DNA from: Flavobacteriales bacterium
GTDB taxonomy: Bacteria; Bacteroidota; Bacteroidia; JACJYZ01
DNA length: 64,000 nt
Direction: 5' to 3'
NCBI GenBank assembly: GCA_020635855.1
Contig: JACJYZ010000002.1
Coordinates: 744,001 to 808,000, forward strand
Shown: one piece after another, positions 18,201-24,426 of the stretch
Numbering within the stretch: the first letter of the stretch is position 1
Layout of the letters: the number at the start of each line of letters is the position of its first letter
Translations under genes and position numbers: made by a program
The notes under the pieces: model-generated
What the model saw: the letters and a program-made list of their open reading frames with translations, nothing else
Told to the model about the DNA's origin: nothing
The model's database searches: none

Positions 18201-18689
18201 CCAGACACCACCTCCGGGTGAACCGATGTAGATGAGTTGTTGGTTGGTGGGTTCCACGGCAATAGCGATCACGCGACCTACGCCCGGGTTGTATCCCTGG
18301 GTGCGGTTCCAGTAGGTGGGACCCAGTTCTTCCCAGTTGGCTGCCTTGATTTCCGAGGTTTTATTCAGGCTGTTTGAGGCCCATTGTTTCATGAAGGCCT
18401 CTGTTTCTGCTGCGGCCTGGGCTTCACTGATCACATAGCCGTTGTTGTCCAGCTTGCGTCCGTTGCGGTATTCCCATCGTTTGAAAAGATCGTAGCCGGT
18501 TTCCCCGTCGGTACCTACCTGTTTGAAATACTCGTTTCCGGCGTCGATCACCTCCTGGTAGTTCACGTGTTCCTGCATCATCAGGTCAATGAACTTCTGG
18601 GCTTTTGCCTGCATGTTGAAAAGGGTGAAAATGGCCAGGATGAAGGCCCCTTTTGTCATGCCGGGGAGGTTGGGATAGCGGTGTTGCAT
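15249..18689 (-). CDS. Large T9SS type A cargo protein with BNR/sortilin-type propeller, PKD and Ig-like domains
   Basis: 1146 residues from the second in-frame ATG (MQHRYPNL); a signal peptide ends at MQAKAQ. Residues about 120-740 hold many WKSTDGGxTW-type BNR/photosortilin repeats (for example WKSTDGANNWT, STNGGTTWTKI) that form beta-propellers. A PKD domain follows (about 755-835, WAWEFGDGGTSTQQNPSHTY), then an Ig-like piece with NWYDASSNG, a conserved C-terminal module ending YYYYFYDWEV, and a type A sorting domain from VYPNPAQDRLYVKF to the end. It is exported by T9SS and probably surface-attached or released as an adhesin or hydrolase-like protein; no catalytic residues are evident. 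It shares the PKD/Ig/YYYYFYDWEV module with the gene at 35345-39061. Confidence 0.88.
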   Translation of the reverse strand: MQHRYPNLPGMTKGAFILAIFTLFNMQAKAQKFIDLMMQEHVNYQEVIDAGNEYFKQVGTDGETGYDLFKRWEYRNGRKLDNNGYVISEAQAAAETEAFMKQWASNSLNKTSEIKAANWEELGPTYWNRTQGYNPGVGRVIAIAVEPTNQQLIYIGSPGGGVWKSTDGANNWTPVGDDMSSMTIWSLTIDPNDVNTVYLGNAAGKVLKTTDGGTTWNATGTGLSGNIRRVLVSKNTPGLVFASSASSGIWKSTNGGTTWTKILSAKIEDMEFKPGDESVIHACGDDYYRSTDGGNNFTKITSGFTTSERMKMAVTAANPEYVYLLQKSGSQYGRLYRSTNGGTSFTVRNSSSKNYLGYADDGSDSGGQASRDMAICASPSNAEEVHIAGIQCWKSTNGGTDFTIETYWSLPNSIGYNHADVEVLMYVNGTMYSGSDGGIYKSTNQGGDWTDLTTGTGIRQFYRMATSKTDPYVLAGGAQDNGLSSMVSKGQWVDWMGADGMEVMIDHTNANIHYGTLYYGDLYKSKDKGQTRSNLTTPDQGNWVTPYLMDPVDPKIIYGCFTDLYRHTNGGEGGSWTNVTSSITVGGNIDASAIAASNRDYIYISRDNNIWRTSNATAASPSWTSISSGLTGNVNWITVDPDDPQHVIVANTGSKVYESKNGGGTWTNISAGLPAVAAQCVVMDDNAENGIYVGMSPGIYYRDDNTGGWVPYTANLPLVEISELEIAYGIDKLRAATYGRGIWETDTYAQGPPLPEFTSNVTKSCSGAVQFTDQSLPSPDTWAWEFGDGGTSTQQNPSHTYATSGVYTVKLTVSNSNGSNSTTKSSYITVEILNPPTGTDGQICGAGTVNLSATGSGTGSLNWYDASSNGNLLHTGSTYSPNVTATDTFYVAEETIGPVQNVGPTDNTFGGGGYYTSGNTHGLYFDILAPTTINSVYVYANTAGNRTVEVQDATTNVVASSVVNFPAGASRINLGFNLDPGTDYFIKISDDGSPVDLYRNSDSPSYPYVLSGLVSINRSSAGTDPTGYYYYFYDWEVREQGCASARTPVIASVTCTDLPDMPNQDEAVTVYPNPAQDRLYVKFDNNGARTVEIRVMNMLGQELYHTYSSTVNGLFSYDLTQLPGGNYIVKVMNGLKESSHHVVISH

Positions 18690-18873
18690 ACGTATGGGTT
18701 TATTAAGCACTGTCCGTTCCAAATGATTGGACGGGCCGGTTGTTTACACACTTGGTTAATTAATGGGGGAGGAAATCGTTCAAACTATGCGATCAACAAA
18801 AATAGCCGAAAGGCAGGATAGATTGTGGTATTTTTTTGCCAAACTCCGATCGGATGTTACTGTCAACAACGTA

Positions 18874-20769
18874 TCAGGCCAATTCGGAGAGGGTCAGCCA
18901 CCGGTCTGATTTTTCGTCCAATTCCTTGTTCACAACGTCATAACGGGCGGTCAGCGACATCACCTTTTCCATGTCGCTGGCGTGGGTTTGCAGGTCGGAT
19001 TCCAGTTGGCCTTTTTCTGTTTCCAATGTGGCGATGTCTTTTTCGAGCTGCATGAGTTCCCTTCGTTCCTTATAGCCCAGCTTTTTCTTTTCCTTCTGTT
19101 CAACCGGTTGGGATGCGTCTTGTGTAACCGGGGCAGGGGTTGTTCCCGGGTCTTTCCTCGCCTCTTTTTCTTCCGTTCGTGCGAGTTCGCGGTAAGACGA
19201 GTAGCTGTGGTAATAGTCTTTGATTTCTCCGTTGCCTTTGAAGACAAACAGGTGATCGGCGAGCTTGTCCATGAAGTACCGGTCGTGCGAAACGATGAGG
19301 AGGCAGCCGGGGTAGTTTTGCAGGAACTCCTCCAGGCGGGTCAGCGTGAGGATGTCGAGGTCGTTGGTGGGCTCGTCGAGGATGAGGAAATTCGGGTTGC
19401 GGATCAGCACGGTGAGCAGGTACAGCCTTCTGCGTTCGCCGCCGCTGAGTTTCGACACCGGGTTGTACTGGATGTGTGGCGGGAACATGAAATATTCCAG
19501 GAACTGGCTTGCGGAGACTTTTTTGCCGTCGGCCATGGTGATCACCTCGGCGATATCCTGCAGGACTTCAATCACCCGTTTGTCTTCTTTCAGGGCCAGT
19601 CCTTGCTGGGAATAGTATCCGAATACAATGGTTTCGCCCACGTTCACTTTTCCGGAGTCCGCCGTTTCGCTGCCGGTGATGATGTTCAGGAAGGTGCTTT
19701 TGCCCACGCCGTTCCGGCCCACGATGCCGATGTGATCTCCCTTTTTAAAGGTATAGTCGAACCCTTTCATGATCACCCGGTCGCCGTAGGACTTGTACAC
19801 TTTTTTCAGCTCCAGGATTTTGCCGCCGATGCGGGTCATTTTCACTTCCAGGTTGAGTTCCTGTTTCACCTTTCCGTCGGCATGCTTGTCGGCCAGGTCA
19901 TGATAGGCATCCACCCTGGATTTTGATTTGGTGCCGCGGGCTTTTGGTTGGCGGCGGATCCACTCCAGTTCTTTTTTGAGGAGCTTTCCCGCTTTTGTTT
20001 TTTCCACGCCCTGGATGGTCTCGCGTTCGTCCCGCTTTTCCAGGAAATAGGTGTAGTTGCCTTTGTGGTGGTAGATGCGTTCGTCTTCCAGTTCGATGAT
20101 GTGGTTGCACACCCGGTCAAGGAAGTAGCGGTCGTGGGTGACCATGAATACGGTTACGTTGTTTTGCCCAAGGTAGTCTTCCAACCACTCGATCATGTCT
20201 ACATCCAGGTGGTTGGTCGGTTCGTCAAGCAGCAACAACTGGGGTGAGTCCAGCAACGTCATGGCCAGTGCCAACCGTTTTTGTTGCCCGCCGGAGAGGG
20301 TGTCTACCTTTTGTTCCAGATCAGTGATCTCGAAGCGGGACAGGATCTGTTGCATGCGTCGGTCGTAGTCCCACGCTTCGCATTCATCCATGGCATGGGT
20401 GGCCAGCTCGAGTGCCTTTTGTGTTTGGGGGGAGTAGTCTTCGGACTGTGCTTCCAGGGCTTTATGGTAGGCCTCTATGACTTTGGTTACTTCGGTGTGC
20501 GAACCGCTGATCAGTTCGCGGATGGTGACTCCGGCCGGGAATGCTGGGGCCTGTTCAAGGTAGCCCATGCGGATGCTTTCACGCCGGAACACGCTGCCTT
20601 CGTTGGCCTGGTCTTTGCCGGCCAGGATGCGCAGCAAGGTTGATTTTCCGCTGCCGTTGTTGGCCACAAGCGCCACCTTGTCGCCCCGGTTCAAACCGAA
20701 GGTGAGGTCTTTGAACAAGGTGCGTTCACCATAATGAACGGATAGGTTTTCTGCGTAAATGTATTGCAT
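18874..20769 (-). CDS. ABC-F family ATPase (Uup-like)
   Basis: 631 residues from the ATG giving MQYIYAENL; the upstream ATG at 20793 overlaps the promoter box and is rejected. Two ATP-binding cassettes lack membrane domains. The first has Walker A NNGSGKST, signature LSGGQQKR and Walker B LLLLDEPTNHLD; the second has GRNGVGKST, LSGGERRR and LILDEPTNDLD. The linker between them is basic (RRQPKARGTKSKSRVDAY), as in ribosome-binding ABC-F proteins. A C-terminal coiled coil (LEKDIATLETEKGQLESDL) is typical of Uup. The family acts on the ribosome or on DNA-branch intermediates; antibiotic resistance by ribosome protection is possible but not indicated here. Confidence 0.93.
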   Translation of the reverse strand: MQYIYAENLSVHYGERTLFKDLTFGLNRGDKVALVANNGSGKSTLLRILAGKDQANEGSVFRRESIRMGYLEQAPAFPAGVTIRELISGSHTEVTKVIEAYHKALEAQSEDYSPQTQKALELATHAMDECEAWDYDRRMQQILSRFEITDLEQKVDTLSGGQQKRLALAMTLLDSPQLLLLDEPTNHLDVDMIEWLEDYLGQNNVTVFMVTHDRYFLDRVCNHIIELEDERIYHHKGNYTYFLEKRDERETIQGVEKTKAGKLLKKELEWIRRQPKARGTKSKSRVDAYHDLADKHADGKVKQELNLEVKMTRIGGKILELKKVYKSYGDRVIMKGFDYTFKKGDHIGIVGRNGVGKSTFLNIITGSETADSGKVNVGETIVFGYYSQQGLALKEDKRVIEVLQDIAEVITMADGKKVSASQFLEYFMFPPHIQYNPVSKLSGGERRRLYLLTVLIRNPNFLILDEPTNDLDILTLTRLEEFLQNYPGCLLIVSHDRYFMDKLADHLFVFKGNGEIKDYYHSYSSYRELARTEEKEARKDPGTTPAPVTQDASQPVEQKEKKKLGYKERRELMQLEKDIATLETEKGQLESDLQTHASDMEKVMSLTARYDVVNKELDEKSDRWLTLSELA

Positions 20770-20790
20770 GCTGGATTCAACAAAGGTGGG

Positions 20791-20798
20791 CAAAGGTA
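20791..20798 (-). promoter_or_regulatory. -7 box (TACCTTTG) of the ABC-F gene
   Basis: Exact match to TAnnTTTG on the minus strand, ending 21 bases before the ABC-F ATG. No clear TTTG element is seen at the -33 position. Confidence 0.6.
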
Positions 20799-20954
20799 CG
20801 TCAAATTGCGGGTTGAAGTATAGGTACCGGATATGTAGTTTGGGAGTTGGCTAATGAACTTCCCTGTTCACAGAAATGATCAGGGGGTGGATTGAAAAAA
20901 ATTGCAGGTAAGACGAATTGCTAATCCAAATGATTTTTAACAATTCAACGGGTC

Positions 20955-20973
20955 GTTGACACCAGGTGTCAAC
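20955..20973. promoter_or_regulatory. 19-bp perfect palindrome in the gap before the lysis-like cassette
   Basis: GTTGACACC-A-GGTGTCAAC, a perfect inverted repeat with a one-base centre and no T-run on either side. It looks more like a dimer-binding operator than a terminator. It lies in the 455-bp gap (20770-21224) between the divergent ABC-F gene and the amidase gene at 21225. No other gene or repeat was seen in that gap. Confidence 0.45.
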
Positions 20974-21224
20974 AAGGGGAAGCATGGAGGGGTGTCGAAA
21001 GAAAGGATTGCTATTGTTGATTCAAAGCTGGTTACGGAAGGATGTTTTTGTCTTTCCGATAAGGTGATGTGGGCCAGGAGTGGAGCTGTGTAAAAAAGTC
21101 AAGGGATTATTGGAGGATTTGTTTGCCCTTTGGCTGACCATTTACAACTGTATACATTTGTCCGAAGGAGGGTGGAGTTGGAGAAAATCGGGAAGGCCTT
21201 CTGCATTCAAAACATACGAACATC

Positions 21225-22052
21225 ATGGAAGTAAAAGACCACCTGCTTGCAGGCGATGCGGCCATCAAACCGCTGGTGAAATCGCCCAACGTCAGCGGCC
21301 CGTTCAAAACGGGATTGCCTGATACCATCATCATTCACTATACCGCCGGATCCAGCGCCGAGTCATCGGTTCGCAGCCTGTGCAACCCAGCGGCGAAAGC
21401 CTCCGCTCACCTTGTGGTGGGCCGCGACGGCAGCATCACCCAACTGGTGCCTTTCAACATCATCGCCTGGCATGCCGGAAAAAGCGCATATGGAGATCGT
21501 GTCGGATATAACAACTATGCCATCGGCATTGAGATCGACAACGCAGGCGTGCTCACCAAAACGGGTGATGTATACCAGGCGTGGTTCGGCCGCACTTATC
21601 CCTCCAATGAAGTGTTGTATGCCGTTCACCGTAACGAGAAATCGCCCCGCTACTGGCATACTTACACCGAGCAGCAGATCGAAGCGGTGGAAACCATTTG
21701 CCGCGCATTGATACCCGCTTACAACATCAAAACCATCCTCGGTCACGAAGAAATTTCTCCCGGCCGCAAGGTGGATCCGGGACCGGCATTTCCGCTCGAC
21801 AAAATGCGTGAGCGTCTCCTGAACATCGGTGGTCGCGATGAAGACGATGCACCTGTTCTTCCGCCCGCCGGTCGCGTGAACGTGGACAAGCTGAACATCC
21901 GTTCCAAACCCGACGTGTCCGGTGATACAGTTGCCAAACCACTTGAAAAAGGTGTGAAGGTGAAGATCCTCGATAAGTCGGGCAACTGGTACAAGATCAC
22001 CACCGAGATCGAAGGCTGGGTGTCGGGGCAGTTCCTCGATGCCGAATCCTGA
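21225..22052 (+). CDS. N-acetylmuramoyl-L-alanine amidase (Amidase_2) with SH3b domain, endolysin-like
   Basis: 275 residues. The Amidase_2 domain (about 30-195) cleaves the bond between muramic acid and the peptide stem. Zinc-ligand and catalytic segments are visible: IIIHYTAGSS, SAHLVVGRDG, IAWHAGKS and ILGHEEISPGRKVDPGPAF. A C-terminal bacterial SH3 domain (about 210-275, VNVDKLNIRSKPDVSG to GWVSGQFL) should bind wall polymers. There is no signal peptide, so the enzyme would stay in the cytoplasm unless released by a pore, as with phage endolysins. It opens a rightward cassette of four genes with very short spacings (24 bases to the next gene). Confidence 0.88.
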   Translation: MEVKDHLLAGDAAIKPLVKSPNVSGPFKTGLPDTIIIHYTAGSSAESSVRSLCNPAAKASAHLVVGRDGSITQLVPFNIIAWHAGKSAYGDRVGYNNYAIGIEIDNAGVLTKTGDVYQAWFGRTYPSNEVLYAVHRNEKSPRYWHTYTEQQIEAVETICRALIPAYNIKTILGHEEISPGRKVDPGPAFPLDKMRERLLNIGGRDEDDAPVLPPAGRVNVDKLNIRSKPDVSGDTVAKPLEKGVKVKILDKSGNWYKITTEIEGWVSGQFLDAES

Positions 22053-22076
22053 TAGGCCCGCCTTAACTGCATCCCC

Positions 22077-22493
22077 ATGAAAAACTGGAAACCACTGCTG
22101 ATCCTGATCGGAGTGATCCTCGTGCTGGGTACCATCGGTTACCTGCATGAGAAGGGATACCTGCATTTCAAATGGCAGTGGCTGACTATTCTTTTTGCAG
22201 CACTCGCTGCGCCTTATCAACTGTTCATGAAATGGCTCCGCGGTAACAAAACCGTGGATGACATCCGCAGCGAACACGATACCATTCGTCAGCAGGAGGA
22301 GGCATACCGAAAGGTTATTGAAGACCGCATACAGGAGCGGGAACAGCGCCTGGCCCTGATGCAGAAAGATGTGGAATTGCTGGATGCCAAGCTGGATCTT
22401 CTCAGGGCCAAGAAGGAAAAGGTGGATGCGGATGTACAATCATTAAGTATCGATGACAAACTCAAACAATTTCAAGATGCGTTCGGAGGCTGA
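22077..22493 (+). CDS. Small inner-membrane protein with cytoplasmic or periplasmic coiled coil
   Basis: 138 residues. Two hydrophobic segments are seen (LLILIGVILVLGTIGYL, about 7-23, and WLTILFAALAAPYQLFM, about 35-51). They are followed by a charged coiled coil from about 60 to 125 (IRQQEEAYRKVIEDRIQEREQRL, LLDAKLDLLRAKKEKVDADV). I do not recognise a named family. The layout resembles an inner-membrane spanin or holin accessory. Its 3' end overlaps the next gene by 41 bases, which implies translational coupling. Confidence 0.7.
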   Translation: MKNWKPLLILIGVILVLGTIGYLHEKGYLHFKWQWLTILFAALAAPYQLFMKWLRGNKTVDDIRSEHDTIRQQEEAYRKVIEDRIQEREQRLALMQKDVELLDAKLDLLRAKKEKVDADVQSLSIDDKLKQFQDAFGG

Positions 22494-22926
22494 TAAGGTA
22501 TACGGAAGGTTCGCGGGGATGGTCCTGTGTGTGGTTTTGTGGATGGGCTCCGCCGGTGCGCAAACCTACCCCCAGGTGATCCGGCCGGGAGAAACACGAA
22601 CGGTGCATACAGGAAACGATACCCTGTGGATCCTCAACAACCGCCAGTTCGATCGGGCCCTTGCCGCCAAAAAGAAACTGGACATCTGCGATAGCATGAT
22701 TACCATTCACGAGGCGAAGGCACAAACCTTACAACAGATGATCGCTGCGAAAGACAGCACCATTGCCGACAAGGATACACTCTACCAGCATTACCTGGAG
22801 ACATGGAAAACATGCGATGCCGACCTGGAGAAAGCCCAGATCGGTCAGGTGCGCGGTCGCAAGCGTCTTAAGATTTTTACCGTCATTGGTTTCGTGGCCG
22901 GACTTGTCATCGGACTGGTGATTTAA
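22453..22926 (+). CDS. Exported coiled-coil protein with C-terminal membrane anchor (spanin-like layout)
   Basis: 157 residues from the ATG inside the preceding gene (MTNSNNFKMRSE); a later ATG at 22477 is also possible. An N-terminal hydrophobic signal (FAGMVLCVVLWMGSAGAQ) leads to a periplasmic part with helical coiled coil (ICDSMITIHEAKAQTLQQMIAAKDSTIADKD). A single C-terminal transmembrane helix (FTVIGFVAGLVIGLVI) is preceded by basic RGRKRLK. Overlapping genes encoding membrane-tethered periplasmic coiled coils are characteristic of phage Rz/Rz1-type spanins, although no lipobox is seen here. No family match is recognised, so the spanin comparison rests on architecture only. Confidence 0.7.
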   Translation: MTNSNNFKMRSEADKVYGRFAGMVLCVVLWMGSAGAQTYPQVIRPGETRTVHTGNDTLWILNNRQFDRALAAKKKLDICDSMITIHEAKAQTLQQMIAAKDSTIADKDTLYQHYLETWKTCDADLEKAQIGQVRGRKRLKIFTVIGFVAGLVIGLVI

Positions 22927-22958
22927 CCCATATTAACGTGATTCAAACAGATACCCTC

Positions 22959-23480
22959 ATGCCTGCCCAAGCCCCAATCAATACACCTGCACAGGTTGTG
23001 GAAAAAGTAGTGGAAGTCGCGCAACATCCGGCCTGGTCCGGAACCACCGCCGAGTACCTGACGTGGGTATACATACCCGCCATTCTTTGGGTGATCCTGC
23101 TCGTTACACTGCTGGTTAAATTGTTCCGCAAGTACACCTTCGGCAATTGGTCACCTGAAAACCCGAACCCCTATGCCATGGAAACAATGGGCATCCCACG
23201 CGGCGCCTTTCGCGGCATCCTCACCATGAGCCTGCTGTTTGCCGTGGTGCTTTTCGAAGTGATCAACATCAAGGTGGGCGGGCAGTTTGAAACACAGGTA
23301 AGCGGACTGCTGACGGCGTTCCAGATGATGATCGCCTTCTATTTCGGTGCCAAAGTCATGCACCACATCACCAGTACCGATCGCAGCAAAACCAAGATGG
23401 TGGCCGAGAGCATTACACAAACAACCGCACCCGGTGCCGCTGCGGCAACTACATTTGACGATCCGTCTGCGGCCGGATAA
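22959..23480 (+). CDS. Small polytopic membrane protein, last gene of the lysis-like cassette (holin candidate)
   Basis: 173 residues from ATG (MPAQAPINTPAQ); a GTG at 22938 would add seven. Three hydrophobic segments are seen: YIPAILWVILLVTLLVKLF (about 40-58), ILTMSLLFAVVLFEVINI (about 87-104) and LLTAFQMMIAFYFGAKVM (about 117-134). The tail is hydrophilic and Ala/Thr-rich. Small size and three helices fit class I holins, but the family is not recognised and an ordinary membrane protein is possible. It follows the spanin-like gene after 32 bases, and a repeat containing a terminator begins 18 bases after its stop. Confidence 0.68.
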   Translation: MPAQAPINTPAQVVEKVVEVAQHPAWSGTTAEYLTWVYIPAILWVILLVTLLVKLFRKYTFGNWSPENPNPYAMETMGIPRGAFRGILTMSLLFAVVLFEVINIKVGGQFETQVSGLLTAFQMMIAFYFGAKVMHHITSTDRSKTKMVAESITQTTAPGAAAATTFDDPSAAG

Positions 23481-23498
23481 CCGCTGAACAATACATAG

Positions 23499-23607
23499 GT
23501 GGAAAGTTGGACCGTTCTGCATGAACGGCCTTCCGAACAAAAGTCCCGTACACGCGGGACTTTTTTTGTTGGATGAGGTATGCATGGATTACAAATCCGC
23601 GCCAGCT
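23499..23607. repeat. Direct repeat copy 1 flanking the VapBC module (carries a terminator)
   Basis: 109 bp with about 96% identity to 24185-24291. It holds two inverted repeats: CCGTTC-N5-GAACGG, and AAAGTCCCG-N6-CGGGACTTT followed by a T-run, the latter a good terminator for the cassette on its left. The repeat ends exactly at the last base of the vapC stop codon. Confidence 0.85.
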
Positions 23608-23978
23608 TATTTTTCGTAAAGAATGATATCCAGGGATTTTATCTTTTTAAACCCCTGGTCAGCTGTGATCAATGGAATATCAAGATAAATGGCCGTTGCG
23701 GCAATGATACAATCGGGTAATGCCAACCCAAAAGTCTGTCGGGTTTCAATGGTCAGTTGTTTAATACCTGCATTTATGTCTATAATGGTACATTGTTCCA
23801 AAGCCTTCTTGATGCCAAGTTTTTCTTTGGCCTTTAAAGTTCCAAATCCGAATAACTCCAGTTCGGTAATGAAGGATGTGTATGTGCTTTTCCCTTCAAG
23901 AAGTACCGCCAACGTCTTATCTCCGCCGAGTAGGTATAATAGTATATTGGTGTCGAGGAGAAGCTTATTACCATTCAT
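23607..23978 (-). CDS. vapC: VapC-like PIN-domain ribonuclease toxin
   Basis: 123 residues, normal length for a PIN-domain toxin. Acidic metal-binding residues are visible: Asp9 (LLLDTNILLYL), Glu39/Glu41 (FITELELFG), Asp89 (ALPDCIIAATA) and Asp107 (LITADQGFKKI). VapC enzymes cleave tRNA or rRNA and are held inactive by VapB. The start overlaps the end of the antitoxin gene by 11 bases (shared ATGAATGGTAA), so translation is coupled. The stop codon touches repeat copy 1. Confidence 0.9.
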   Translation of the reverse strand: MNGNKLLLDTNILLYLLGGDKTLAVLLEGKSTYTSFITELELFGFGTLKAKEKLGIKKALEQCTIIDINAGIKQLTIETRQTFGLALPDCIIAATAIYLDIPLITADQGFKKIKSLDIILYEK

Positions 23979-24135
23979 CTCGCAGGCGCTTTTGGATTTC
24001 CACGGCGTCTTTGTTCAATTGCAGTATTCCACAAAACTTGTGCGCCTCGAATCCTTTTCGGCTTCGCTTTTTCATGTTCGTCAGCAGTTGCCTGATTTTT
24101 GATCTGCTTGTTCCTTTTTTGATGACGGTAACCAT
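23968..24135 (-). CDS. VapB-like antitoxin (short)
   Basis: 55-residue product, too short for routine ORF lists. It begins MVTVIKKGTSRSKIRQLL and ends LNKDAVEIQKRLRDEW; the middle is basic (NMKKRSRKGFEAHKFCG). Proteins of this shape ('KKGTS...KFCGILQLNKD...EIQKRLRDEW') are common partners of PIN toxins in Bacteroidota. It overlaps vapC by 11 bases in the expected antitoxin-first order. The basic N-terminal part should bind the operator and the C-terminal helix the toxin. Confidence 0.78.
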   Translation of the reverse strand: MVTVIKKGTSRSKIRQLLTNMKKRSRKGFEAHKFCGILQLNKDAVEIQKRLRDEW

Positions 24136-24184
24136 ATGCCGCGCTTTTTGTGTTTGTTAAAGATAAAATAAAATCATGTAGTGT

Positions 24185-24291
24185 GTGGAAAGTTGGACCG
24201 TTCTGCATGAACGGCCTTCCGAACAAAAGTCCCGTACACGCGGGACTTTTTGTTGGATGAGGTATGCATGGATTACAAATCTGCGCTAGCT
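24185..24291. repeat. Direct repeat copy 2 flanking the VapBC module
   Basis: 107 bp, the partner of 23499-23607, differing by two T in the T-run and two transitions near the right end (CCGCGCC versus CTGCGCT). It lies about 50 bases upstream of the antitoxin start, so the toxin-antitoxin pair sits wholly between the repeats. Confidence 0.85.
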
Positions 24292-24426
24292 GCCATGAAG
24301 CCCCATTGCTGCCAAATAAGGACACCCCCGGTGCAAAAGGCTAATTGAGTAACATCATTTGTCAACTTAGTACATGTGGCCACCTTTTGTCCCCTTAATT
24401 TTATCGATCCCCTTCACCAAACTTTT

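Noticed and set aside
18874..20769. Antibiotic resistance determinant
   Set aside because: The C-terminal coiled coil and linker fit housekeeping Uup-like ABC-F proteins, and there is no mobile context.
21225..23480. Prophage
   Set aside because: Only lysis-like functions are present; there is no integrase, terminase, capsid, tail or att duplication around them.
23499..24291. Integron attC sites or a cassette array
   Set aside because: GTTRRRY-like sites in the repeat are in direct, not inverted, orientation, the repeat lacks the attC fold, and no integrase is present.
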